Positions 11,024 through 20,743 of a DNA stretch of 64,000 bases are shown piece after piece (the stretch's first letter is position 1; each line of letters opens with the position of its first letter). The stretch lies in assembly GCF_000350225.1 (NCBI RefSeq), contig NW_005178873.1, positions 1 through 64,000 of the forward strand, written 5' to 3'. The stretch comes from Chondrus crispus (taxonomy: Eukaryota > Rhodophyta > Florideophyceae > Gigartinales > Gigartinaceae). Made by a program: the position numbers and the translations under genes. The notes under the pieces are model-generated. The model searched no databases. It had not been told where the DNA came from and was given only the letters and a program-made list of their open reading frames with translations.

Positions 11024-13194
11024 TTCTTGACCTTCAAGTAACTCGTCGATGGTATCCCTAACCTCTCCATCGGAGACAACGCCTCATAATTTTCCAAAAC
11101 TCGGTGCATTTCCCGGAGGGAAAGAATGCACGTTGGCGCGGCGTGCCCCTTTTCATAGCAATGATAGCACACCAGACCGTGCGTCTTGACGGGATACGGC
11201 GTCCTAGTTCCTCCACGGGCCGGCGGCCTTCCTTGGCGTTGCGGCCTTCCCATCCAGCCTGGCCTTCGAAACGTCGTACCCTTGTCTTCCATCGAAATGC
11301 GCGGCGCTGGTGTGTGGCCGCGCCCCCGAAACATCATCACGGGATCTGTGGGCTCTGAAAACGACTCCGTCGTGTATGCAGGCGTCGGTAAAGTTGACGA
11401 CCCGCTGTCCCCGTAGTCCTCGTGTCCGTAGCCCTTCGATGGCTCAATGAACTCGCCTTCGGCTACTGACGCTCCTTCGTAGTGATTTTCGCTAGTTCCA
11501 TGCGCACCGCGCTCATCTGACGCGGACATGGACTCGGCTAAATGGACTGCGGCGTGATTTTTGCGACCGGGATAAGAAGCCCTCGGCTTCTTCCCCGCCC
11601 TGAACGTCGACGGCGTCTGAATCGTGACCTTCTTGGTCTTCTTGTCCTTAGCGCGGCTCGCCGAGCCATGCGCCTTCGCGTAATTCACTAGTCTCAAAAA
11701 TGAAACGTCCCGATTGTCTTGCCGGTATTGAGATACCATCGGCTTGATACTCGAATCGAGTCCTTCAATAAACATCGTCATCTGTTCTTCCATCGAATAT
11801 ACGTTTCCACATCGGTTGCTTGCGTCCGTCAGACGGATATAAAATTCCATCTCGTCTTCAGACGGTCTTTGCTGAACTTCTCGCAATGCGAGCACGGCTT
11901 GACGGATCGCCTCGTCGGTTGCGAAACTCCTCAACAACCACTGTACGGCCTCTGGCCAAACGGATATCTTTCCGTGATGGGCCCCGGCCGTCTGAGACAC
12001 CGAAGTGTACTGTCTCAAGGCGATGCCGCTTAAAAATTCAGGCGGATCGCTTGCCCCTCGTTCATTTCTTGAGTATCAAACTCTTGAACTAACTTTGCCA
12101 AAAAAATCCAACACAAGGACCCCGTCCTCTCCTGTGAACGTGTTGTCCTTCTTCACCTTAGGCGGAATATCTCTCCTACTTTTTCGCACGGCGGTCTGCC
12201 GGGAACTTGACACATATGTCTGCGGGTTCCGCAAGCGGTACGTTCGGTATGAAAGTAATTTCTTGAAGAGGTAGTTGGTCGGATTCAGCTCCTCCAACTC
12301 CTCCCATCGCGGCCCGCGCCGCGTTGCGACATCTTCGGGCTCCGCGTCCTTGTCTCTCTGCGAGGCGGACGAAGTGACTCCGCGTCGTCTGGAGGAAATT
12401 TTCTTGCTTGACGAAATTCCGTTTCCGTCTTCTGAACGGCGTTCGGAATCGCCCGAATGGTTCGACGAACCGCCGTTACCATCTTCGGAGGGACCAAGCG
12501 ACTCCGACTGTGAGTTGCGGTTCTCCGGATCGTCACTATAGTGACCCTCGCTTGCACGTCGCTTGTCCTTCTTCGAGGGCTTCGACTTAGAACTCCGCTG
12601 CCGAGCGGGCTTGTCCTTCTTCGACCGACGGTCGCCCTCTCTACCCGAAGGGAGCGGCTCGTCGTTCGATCCTTGCGGAGCTTGATCCGCGGCCTGCTCG
12701 AGGTCCTTGAGACGTTGCGCGGCGCGATCGAATCGGTCATCGCCGCTTGTTCCAAATTTTCGTAAGGACTCCAAGGCTTGATTCGCGTCGCGCCTCGCGT
12801 CCTTGACCGAAATTTTCAACGAGGCTAGGACCTCCGGCTCCAGACCGTCGTTCGCCTCACCTCGCTCCTTCTCGACGAGATCCACTCGAGCCGACAGCTC
12901 TCCCAAAACGGTGTGGAACTCGGATGCTTGCAACTCCAGTTGCTTCCGTACGAGGGCTAATTCAGCCTCGAGATTTTTCTTCCCTTCTTCGCGAATTTGG
13001 CTGCTCATCTTCTCCAACTTCTCGTCGAGGCCAGTCTTGTCGGCGGCTATCCCCGTAGGGGATTCTTGATCTCCGGGGTCCGTGGCCGTATTGGCCTGGC
13101 TCCGGGTGCGAGGACCCCTCGGGATCCTCGACGCTCGCGCCGATCCGGCTCTGCTCGCCCCGGGACCGACGTCCCCGGGTGCGCTTGTTGACAT
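10894..13194 (-). pseudogene. Gypsy-A gag with one in-frame TGA
   Basis: This gag is a single frame starting at ATG 13194 (MSTSAPGDVGPG) and ending at 10894, broken only by a TGA at 12078-12076. The N-terminal 370 residues are low-complexity, charged, probably coiled-coil (residues 60-190), and Ser/Arg/Lys-rich. The C-terminal part holds the capsid-like helical region (about 12010-11700, ATDEAIRQAVLALREVQQ) and a CCHC zinc knuckle, CYHCYEKGHAAPTC (C-X2-C-X4-H-X4-C), near 11130. The TGA falls in the sequence leading into the capsid-like domain. It could be a mutation or a readthrough signal; no evidence favours readthrough. Gag packages the element RNA into virus-like particles. Confidence 0.85.
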
Positions 13195-13263
13195 CGCTCG
13201 TACGAGCGGACCTACGCAGCAAAAAAGTTACAAACAAAAAGAAAATAACAAAAAGAGTCCGTT

Positions 13264-13373
13264 ACCCAGACCACTTTTGTAGTGCGTCTCCAGACCGAGA
13301 TGGTCGTCGACAAAAAGTTCTAGGTCGGGTCTCCTGAACAGTAAACAAAAATTCTAGGTCGGGAGACCACTTT
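13264..13373 (-). repeat. Gypsy-A leader with duplicated LTR-edge sequence
   Basis: The leader between the 5' LTR and gag repeats itself. GACCACTTTTGTAGTGC occurs at about 13269-13285 and again across the LTR edge (about 13365-13381). TTCTAGGTCGGG occurs near 13317 and 13352. The inner copies look like a partial tandem duplication of the LTR edge plus primer-binding site. Confidence 0.6.
13352..13369 (-). other. Gypsy-A putative primer-binding site
   Basis: Four bases inside the 5' LTR, the minus strand reads TGGTCTCCCGACCTAGAA. It starts TGG, as expected for pairing with the CCA end of a tRNA. The complementary tRNA 3' end would have acceptor strand TCGGGAG, discriminator A and CCA. I cannot name the tRNA. 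Confidence 0.6.
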
Positions 13374-14425
13374 TGTAGTGCAATGCGCCTGTCGGGCAGA
13401 GACCGCGGTCCGATGGTCCAGCAAAAACAACAACAGCAACAAAAAGAAGAACTGCCGATGGCACAGCGCTACGGAGTGTCCGACTCTCCCTTCTCCGTTT
13501 AAACAAGCTTGCGACTCGTAGTAGCTCGGATCCCTGATGCGGGGGGGGCACAGAGAAATAGCCCGGCCCGGGATCGCTGTGGTAGAGACTTGCGAAGAGA
13601 TCTGCTCGACGAGTGTGGAGTGGGGCGCGTACGTAGGTACCCCGGTTCCACTGGGTTGTAAGGCCCATGCTCGTTGAGCTTCTTCGACACCTTGTAACGC
13701 GACAAGGCCCTCGACGGGGGCGTCCCAACGCAGCCCGACGGGATGAAATGAAAGTAGCAGCGCTACGTCAACCGTGCCGCCCGATGGCTCGAAACACCTA
13801 CACCGGTTCGGTCGCAACCGACACCGATGGTACCAACACTGGCTCGTAATACGACGGAGCCCTTCGAGGGAGACGTCGTTGCAACGGTCTCCGTCGGAAA
13901 ATGGGTCACAGTAGCAGCGCTACGTCAACTGTGTCGCCCGATGGCTCGAAACACCTACACCGGTTCGATCGCAACCGAGGCCGATGGCAACAACACAAGA
14001 TAAGGGAAAAATAGGTAGAATTAGAGATAGAAAAAGATAGGGAAATAAAGGAAAGAGAAAAGGGAACCCCGAGCGATAGAGGATGCCGTAGGCTTAGGTA
14101 AAAGGGAGCGTCTTGATAGAGACGGGCTTCGACCAAGGCGACATTCAACTCCGGCAACTCGGGTTACCTTTACTGACTTGGTCGTCAAAGGGCTAAGGTA
14201 TATATCGCCCCGCCGAAGCCAGTACAGTAGCTCCCGTCGCTTGATCCTAGATCTAATCTAGTGTCAGCAAAATTAATGCCAACTAATTAACTAAATAAAA
14301 TAAAATAATTAAAAATTAAAACTGTGCAATTATTCACACGTGTGTCCCCAAAATCCGGACTACTTTTCGGATCCAAATGTTTTCCTTTCTTTTCACCCCC
14401 CTTTCCAGGTGCGTATTGCACTACA
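13374..14425 (-). repeat. Gypsy-A 5' LTR
   Basis: This is the LTR at the 5' end of the minus-strand element, 1052 bp like its partner at 1075-2126. TGTAGTGCAA and TTGCACTACA mark its edges. It carries the same internal 156-bp-spaced duplication (about 13755-13840 and 13911-13997). Most differences from the other LTR cluster near 14164-14243. Confidence 0.95.
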
Positions 14426-14430
14426 CACCC

Positions 14431-15893
14431 GCATTCTCCCCCTTCATTTCCGTCTTCGCCTTAAACGCGACACAGACGGCAACATCACCTCCCACAAAAC
14501 GCGCTGCACAGTCCGCGGCGACCAACAAGTGCCTCACCTCCACTACGATCCCGATAATGTCTCAAGCCATGTCGCTGATCGGGATGCCATCCGTTCTGCC
14601 CTTGCCCTCGCCATCTCCCAGCAACTCATCGCCGACCACTGGGACCTGGAATCCGCATTTCTCCACGAACTCCTCCCCCCGACCGAAACCCTCTACATTC
14701 ACCAACCACCCCGCTTTGATGGCTCTTACAAGTACCCCGGCCACGTCGGTCTCCTCAAAGGGAACCTGTACGGCCTCAAACAGGCTTGCCGCATCTTCAC
14801 AAGCGGCCTTGCCTCCTCCCTCCGACTCCTCAATTTTGAACGCCTAACGAGCGACAGCTGCACCTTTATCCTCCGCCGTCCCGACAGTCAATCCTTCATT
14901 TTATTTGTCATAACTGTCGATGACTTCCTGGTCATCTCCAACGACCGCTCCATCGTCAACGATGTCAAACGGCAGCTTCAGGCGAAGTACACGCTCAAAG
15001 ACCTTGGGCCTGTGAAACAAATCCTCGGCTGGAAAGTCACCCGCACAGCTACATCCCTCACCATCAACCAGCGGCACTGCACGAAGGATGTCCTTACGCG
15101 ATATCGCATGGAAAAAAGCAACCCTTCGCCAACCCCGTACGCCGAAATCGACCTCTCCGCTCGCAAACCCGACGAAGACCCACTCCCCGCGACCTACCCG
15201 TACGATAGCGCCATCGGCTCCTTGCGCTACCTTGCCGACTCAACTCGGCCAGACCTCGCCTTCATAACCGGTCTCTTAGGCCGCTACAATCATGATCCAT
15301 CTATGCGCCATTGGAAAGCCATCCATCGCGTCCTGCGATACCTCCGACATACCCCCCACCGAGGCATCACCTACACCCCATCCCCTGCTCCCATGCATGC
15401 ATACTGCGACTCCGACTACGGAGGCTGCCCCGACAAGCGACGTTCCACGTCTGGTTTCGTTGCCATTTGGCAAAATGCTCCCATTTCCTGGCAATCAAAG
15501 CGCCAGCGCTTCGTTACCGCATCAAGCTGGGCGGCCGAATATGTCGCGGGGTTCCATGCCGCTCAGCACCTCACGCATCTACGCCGCCTCATTCAAGACC
15601 TGACACAATCCGACGACCTTCCGCCTACAAGTCTATGCATGGACAATGTCTCCACGCTGAAAACAGCCACATCGGACCACCCCACGCCCAAGCTGAAGCA
15701 CGTTGACATCAAGTACCGCTTCCGAACAGAACAAGCCCTCCGAAAACGCCTCACTATCCTTCACGTCACTTCTACATCCAACCCCGCTGATTGCCTAACC
15801 AAAGTGCTCAAACCCGCCGTCTTCCAACGACAGCTCGCGCTCCTTCGCCTCTCCTCATGCGACCTGCCGAGTGCGGCGACTGCTGTACGATAA
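14431..15893 (+). pseudogene. Copia-1 pol, 3' part: RT and RNase H
   Basis: This is the continuation of Copia-1 pol after the Gypsy-A insertion, in the same frame. RT motifs are KRDTDGNITSHKTRCTVRGD, DLESAFLHE, NLYGLKQACRIF and the catalytic motif FVITVDDFLVIS (TVDD where most copia elements have YVDD). RNase H follows: the Asp region HAYCDSDYGGCPDKRRSTSG, then TASSWAAEYVAG, MDNVSTLKT and VDIKYRFRTEQ. The natural stop is TAA at 15891-15893. No frameshift or stop is visible in this half. The first 30 codons of the open frame upstream of 14431 belong to the Gypsy LTR. Its closest relative in the window is Copia-2, which has the same DDF-type active site. Confidence 0.92.
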
Positions 15894-16045
15894 GCTGCAT
15901 CCACTCAGCAGGCCCACATTCCTTCATCTACTCAACTCCTTTCTCACCCATCACTTACTGTACGATAGCCACCTGGACACGTTTAGCCACACCACACCAC
16001 AGTACTTAAGCCCGTCGTCGCCCCCTCCAGTAAACTGAGTGGGCA
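15894..16045. other. Copia-1 3' end, LTR not delimited
   Basis: No gene is seen here. A short 3' LTR of Copia-1 probably starts near the stop codon (TGTACGATAAGCTGC near 15887) and ends before about 16045. The partner LTR lies outside the window, so the borders cannot be set. Confidence 0.35.
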
Positions 16046-17244
16046 TCATCGCCCTTGATCACATCCGAGTCTTGTTCGTAGGCTTTCAAGAGAATGACCC
16101 ATGAAAGTCAGCGTCTGCCCTACATGTTCAAACTCTTGCAGTGCTACACCAAACTGGTATGCAAGCCTCGCTTCTGCTAACCGTACATGCGTTGCAAATA
16201 CACCATGACGTTTCGATTCACTTTCATCCTTGCATACCTCCTCTTCGTTCAAAAATACCCGAGTCTCTGTCCTCTTTGGTCCAATACAGCGCTCCTCCCA
16301 ACGTTTATCTTTCTCAACCATAAATCGTACCTGACCCCCGGCCATCACCGTCAGCCACCAATCCACCAGCTCCCCGATCTTCGTCACCATTCGGTTCTCA
16401 CCCAACACCAAATGAAAGCACCATTCCGGCAGCGGGAACGCACTCAGACTGGCAATGATTCTCCCCTGCACATTTTCACCAAGGAACTTCTCTCCGATCC
16501 CCAGCTGCTCCCGCAGATTCTCCATTGCAAAATCATTATGCGGCAAGGACTGCAACTCTCTTTCCTCTGGCTTGGTGTTCTGCGCCCCCTTCTTTGACAT
16601 AACTTTACGACCCATGTTCAGCAAGATCGCCAGCCACTCCACTCTCTCGATATCCAACTCCTCGATTTCTGTCCCAAACGAAACCGGCATCTCCTGCATG
16701 ATCCCCGACAGTCTCCGAGCGTACGGCTGTACCCCCTTTCAACTGACTTTATCATTTTTACCTGTCTTGCCTCAAACGGCAAACCGTAGCCTGACTCCGC
16801 CATTCTTCGCAATTGTTCCGTCATCGACACAGCTGAGTCTTCACCGAGCGGTACGCAACGTCCCAGCCACAGCTGTAATCCAGCCGTCGCTAACACCCGG
16901 CTCGCCACGTAGTCCCGTCGATTCTCGTACTGCTGCCTATTGTTCAAACCCAACAAATCTTCGTCGGGTTTTGTCGCTCCTCTGTTATATACCGGTTTTC
17001 GCATTCGCTTCTCTGTCCTTTCTCGCGGCTGTTTACCGCGGACCTGCACCGGTTCGTATGTTGACTTGGGTACGGATGTCCCTTTTTACTGAGGGGACCG
17101 TCTAATCCCTGCATTTATGGTGTTCCAACTTGGCTCCCTCGATCTCTCTTTCCCTCCTAGTGAGTGTGAATCAGGTGCGAAATGCAAATTATTTGTAACA
17201 CTCTCCTGCTCCTTGACAATTTCATAATTTCGTCTATCTCCCAT
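16046..17244 (-). pseudogene. Broken hypothetical gene
   Basis: This is one continuous coding signal on the minus strand from ATG 17244 (MGDRRNYEIVKEQESV) to the stop at 16046, about 400 codons. It is interrupted by TAA at 17088-17086 and by a frameshift near 16700-16730. The N-terminal part is basic and hydrophilic (VRGKQPRERTEKRMRKPVYN). The middle has ENRRDYVASRVLATAGLQLW and SVSMTEQLRRMAESGYGLPF. The C-terminal 217 codons are uninterrupted (MQEMPVSFGTEIEELDIERV ... FEHVGQTLTFMGHSLESL), with FPLPEWCFHLVLGENRMV in the middle. I recognise no domain, signal peptide or membrane segment. It could be a host gene or cargo of an old element. Confidence 0.5.
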
Positions 17245-17273
17245 CTGACATATTTCGTGTCAATGTCTAGTGC

Positions 17274-17756
17274 TTAGAAGGAGGACTGCTTCCACACAAC
17301 ACCTCGAAACTCCTTCATCCACCCTCCCAGCCCTTGAGCAGCAAACGCTACAGACCACCGCAGCAAAATCTCCCCCGGTTTGTGAGGCACCTGACGCACT
17401 TTCGGCACACTCTCTCCCACAAAGCACCGCCGCAACACTGTATGATAAACGTATCGGATTGATACGAACAGTATACGCGGCAGTAACATTATGCGCTGGA
17501 GAAAAACGTTGCTATGCGATGGGTCCGTCTGGATGTTCCTCTTGATATACATGTCCTCGTACTGCAGGTAACAACGGGCTTTTCCATGAAAAAGGCGATT
17601 CTCGATGAGTTCGTCGCTGACTAACAGCTCATCCGCCATCTCATCTGCCATCTCATCCGGCATCTCATCCGCCATCTCATCCGCCATCTCATCCGCCATC
17701 TCATCCGCCATCTCATCCGCCATCTCATCCGTTATCTCATCTGTTATCTCATCCAC
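17274..17756 (-). CDS. Hypothetical ORF with Asp-Glu-Met-Ala repeats
   Basis: This frame of 160 codons begins inside a 12-bp minisatellite read as DEMADEMADEM and continues into a unique part (FHGKARCYLQYEDMYIKRNI, then RYVYHTVLRRCFVGES). An in-frame TAG lies just upstream of the first GTG codon, and no ATG sits at the start. Upstream repeat units are in another frame, so the true gene may be longer and frameshifted. The family is unknown. The unique part looks protein-like, but the ORF may be only a remnant. Confidence 0.3.
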   Translation of the reverse strand: MDEITDEITDEMADEMADEMADEMADEMADEMPDEMADEMADELLVSDELIENRLFHGKARCYLQYEDMYIKRNIQTDPSHSNVFLQRIMLLPRILFVSIRYVYHTVLRRCFVGESVPKVRQVPHKPGEILLRWSVAFAAQGLGGWMKEFRGVVWKQSSF

Positions 17757-17802
17757 CTTCTATCCGTCATCTCATCGGTCATCTCATCCGCCCTCTCATC
17801 TG
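17629..17802. repeat. 12-bp minisatellite (CATCTCATCCGC)n
   Basis: About fourteen near-perfect units of CATCTCATCCGC occur here, with variants CTGC, CGGC, GGTC and GTTA. Read on the minus strand they encode Asp-Glu-Met-Ala/Thr. The 12-bp unit keeps the frame, but the array itself contains a frame change near 17755. Confidence 0.9.
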
Positions 17803-17851
17803 CAGACGGGACCTCCGTTTCGCCCTGGCCTTCGTTCTTGCCTCTTCCTCG

Positions 17852-17940
17852 CTAACGCTTGCCTTTCTTCTCTTCGGCATCCAGAAGATCTTCTACTTTC
17901 AACTCATAATCAATCTCCAGCGCCCCCAAAGCTTTAATAC
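17852..17940 (-). pseudogene. 3' end of the membrane-protein gene split by Copia-2
   Basis: Read across the Copia-2 insertion with one AATAC copy removed, a frame entering from 22976 (VYGMASNSI) continues here as KALGALEIDYELKVEDLL, then DAEEKKGKR and TAG at 17854-17852. The tail is acidic then basic, a plausible cytoplasmic tail for a small membrane protein. No other reading of this stretch looks coding. Confidence 0.5.
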
Positions 17941-18166
17941 TGTGGTGCAAGGAACGATGCCCGAGTTTACTGAGGGAGACGGACCGTGTGCGATTAAGAA
18001 GGGGAGCGGCGCCGGTGGCGGCGGCGCTGCCTGGGGAGCTACATCTGTGCTACGTGTGTGCGTGGTACAGGTGTGTGAGCTGTGCATGGGAATCATGACA
18101 GTGAATCATGACAGAGGGCGCAGGACGGCCGCATAGCGACATAAATTGGACATGGGAATCATGACA
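17941..18166 (-). repeat. Copia-2 3' LTR (226 bp, longer than the 5' LTR)
   Basis: The polypurine tract GACGGGGGGAG (minus strand, about 18177-18167) abuts TGTCATGATTCCCATG at 18166, which marks the true U3 start. TGTCATGATTC occurs three times in this U3, reading down from 18166, 18112 and 18100. Only the part from 18100 down matches the 5' LTR. The pol stop codon (TGA, 18161-18159) lies inside the first bases of the LTR. Confidence 0.7.
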
Positions 18167-18690
18167 CTCCCCCCGTCGCTGTGTGGTCGTGCTGCGCGGG
18201 GGGTGGGGGGGCGGCGGCGACGATTTGGAGCTTCGCCGTGAGCTTTCGGAACGGCTCCGATCGTAGCGGCTTCGTGAATATATCGGCGAGCATGTCTTCG
18301 CTCGGGACGTGCTTCAGGACGATGTTGCCGTTGCGTGCGTGATGGGACAAGAAATGGTGCCGGAGATCAATGAACTTGCGGCGTTTGGTCGGTCCCGTGT
18401 TTCGTGCGACGCGAATGGCAGATTGGTTGTCCATGAAGAAGGGGGTGGGGTGGGGGCTGAGCATGCGGATATCTTGGAGGGTCCGGCGAAGCCATGCAGT
18501 TTGCTGCACTGCGGCGGTGGCGGCAATGTATTCCGCCTCGCACGTGGAGAGGGCCGTGATGCTCTGTTTCATAGATGCCCAGCAGATCGGAGTGCCATTG
18601 TATAGGTGGACGATGCCAGATATTGATTTCCGGTCGGTGACATCTGCCGCGTGGTCGGCGTCCGAGTATGAAGTGAGCAGGGGGTGTTGG
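18159..18690 (-). pseudogene. Copia-2 RNase H
   Basis: RNase H is in a frame shifted relative to RT. YSDADHAADVTDRKSISG is readable from about 18690. It is followed by SMKQSITALSTCEAEYIA, FFMDNQSAIRVARN, KFIDLRHHFLSHHA and LKHVPSEDMLADIFTKPL, all typical copia RNase H motifs. The frameshift that separates it from RT lies near 18690, where ACACCCCCTGC-like runs are repeated. The C-terminus runs to TGA inside the 3' LTR. Confidence 0.85.
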
Positions 18691-20740
18691 AGATGGGTTT
18701 GTCAGTGGTGTTACTGACTTGCAGGGGGATGTTAGCAGCGGGGAAGAGGAGCCCGTGCTGGGGAGTGTGACGAAGGTACCGGAGGACGCGTTTGAGGGCA
18801 TTCCAGTGCCGGGTTGTCGGGGCTTTGGCGGCGACAGACAGGCGGTTGATGACAAAGTAAATGTCTGGGCGCGTGGAGTCGGCGATGTATCTGAGGTCAC
18901 CGAGTATTTGTTGGTACTCTTTCAGTTGGGGGTGTTTTGAAAGAGGCTCATCTTGGTCCGTGGGTCCGTGGAGGCGGATTCCGTCCTGGTACGGTGTGGG
19001 CTTACCGTTGGCGATATGCATCTCTGCTTTTCGCAGGATGCATGCGGTGGCGGTGGGCTGGGATATGTGCAGCGCGCCGTTGGCGGTGCGCTGTACTGTC
19101 CATCCGAGCAGCGTGCGGGGTTCACCGAGGCGCTTTATAGTGTACGCCTTTGTCAGCAGGTTTGCGAAATCGTCGAGCAGCGCTTGTGTGGTCGCTGTGA
19201 CGGTAAAGTCGTCCATGCTGATCGCCACGAATGTGGCCGAGGAGGGGGATATTTTGTGGAAGAGGCAGGTGTCTGCCTCGGATTGGTGAAAGCCATCCTT
19301 GGTGAGGAGGCCGAACACGGCTTGCAGATATGTGAATCCTGCTTGCGGGGTGCCATAGAGGTTCTTGATTAGTTTACCTCCTTTGCATTTGTGCTTGTAC
19401 GTTCCGTCGAAGCGGGGGTGCTGACGGACGTATACAGGCTTTTCCCCATTGTGGTCGAAGTCCTCGTGGAGGTACGCGGCCTCAATGTCGATGTGTTCAA
19501 TGAGGAGGTTGTGGGCTGCGGCAATGGAGAATAGCAGGCGTACCGAGGACTTATCTGCCATGTAGGTTGTAGTACGTTCGGGATCGTAATGAACGTTTGG
19601 CAGCATTGTGTCTCCTCGAGCCGCGCAGCGCGCTTTTCGTTTCGTGACGTTGCCGTTTTTGTCGCGCTTGTAGCGGTACCCCATCGTAAGGGGAATGAGG
19701 CGCGTATTTCGCGGGAGTAGGTGGTCGGGTGTGCACTGTATGACACGCTTTGTGTCGAGCGCATCGAGCTCCTGGTTGTGAGCGGTGGACCAGAGGTCTG
19801 CATCGGGGTATTTTCGTGCTTGCCCGCGGTTGAGGGGGGCAGGGGTGGAGACTGATAGCTCGTCTGGTGTACGGTGGGGGGTGTGCGCCTTGAAGGCGGC
19901 GGCGGAGGTCATTTTGGGGTCTTGTGTGCGGAAGTAGGGGTGGAAGTCCACTGTGCGTATGCCGTGAGTTTTGCTCGTGTTGACGTCCAGTGCCATGATG
20001 TGGCGATCGTCGGTAGGGTAGAGGTACCGTACGGTGCGGGAGCGTGAGTGCAGCTTGGAGAGGGTTGTGGTGCGCTGGCGGGGGTCAGGGGTGGTGCCTA
20101 ATTGTCCAAAGATGTGAAATTGGGTGATTTGTGGCACCGATTGGTGCCATTGGGTGGCGGGGAGGGCGTGTGTGCTGTGATGCATGGTGTGATTGTATTT
20201 AAATGTTGCATCTCGCACTGCGTCCTTCCAGTGGTGTTGAGGGAGCTCACTGTGATGCAGAGCAGCTCGAGCTGCATTCAGTAGTGTACTGTTGATCCTC
20301 TCTGCGAGGCTGTTCTCTTGAGGGGTGTAGGGGATGGTGGGAGAGTGGCTTGTGTTGTGCTTGGTGTATGTTTGGATGGCTGTGGCAGAGAGGTACTCGA
20401 GTGCGTTATCGATGCGTATGATTCGGGGTTGGTGGCCCGTTTGCTTGTTGATTGCATTTAGGATGAAATCGAGGCGTTGTGGTGTTTGCGCACGGTTCGG
20501 CAGAAAGTCGGTAATGAGGTACCGTGTCTTTGTGTCGAGGACCGTTAGGATGTATTTGTTTTGCTGGTGAGAGGGGGGTGCAATCGGGCCACATATATCA
20601 CTACTAAGTGAGAAGCCCGTTCGGTAGTGGTGGGCAGTCGGCTTGTGTGGGCGAAGTCGTTGCTTGGCGTGCGCACAACTTGAGCACGTGATACGTGGGG
20701 CGTAACGTGCGAGGGAGGGTGGGATGTTGGGGAGCAGTCC
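18690..20740 (-). pseudogene. Copia-2 integrase and reverse transcriptase
   Basis: This is an open frame directly after TAA 20743-20741. The integrase motifs are SSDICGPIAPPSHQQNKY (first Asp), RIIRIDNALEYLSA (second Asp) and PYTPQENSLAERINSTLL (Glu). A long linker follows, then RT: KRDKNGNVTKRKARCAARGD, IEHIDIEAAYLHEDF, KNLYGTPQAGFTYLQ and the active site FVAISMDDFTVTAT (SMDD). NGTPQAG replaces the usual YGLKQA in one motif. The frame runs open to 18569, but after about 18690 it is out of frame with the real protein. Nearly all catalytic residues survive. Confidence 0.9.
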
Positions 20741-20743
20741 TTA

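Larger units (their letters stand above)
1075..14425 (-). mobile_element. Gypsy-A: chromodomain Ty3/gypsy retrotransposon nested in Copia-1
   Basis: This is a complete LTR retrotransposon of 13.35 kb on the minus strand. The two 1052-bp LTRs (1075-2126 and 13374-14425) start TGTAGTGCAA and end TTGCACTACA, a perfect 10-bp inverted terminal repeat. The flanks carry a 5-bp target duplication, CACCC (1070-1074 and 14426-14430). Order in element sense: 5' LTR, putative primer-binding site, gag, protease, RT, RNase H, integrase, chromodomain, a 4.3-kb extra region, polypurine tract, 3' LTR. By eye the LTRs differ at roughly 25-30 positions (about 3%). Known lesions are a TGA in gag and a frameshift just after the RT active site, so it is non-autonomous now. 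Removing it with one CACCC restores the Copia-1 reading frame. Confidence 0.95.

Noticed and set aside
13320-13817. 160-165-codon ORF in the sense strand of both Gypsy-A LTRs
   Set aside because: It crosses the LTR edge and primer site, has low-complexity and poly-Leu parts, and is similar in both copies simply because the LTRs are similar. No motif.
17629-17802. CRISPR-like repeat array
   Set aside because: 12-bp units without spacers in a eukaryotic context; a plain minisatellite.
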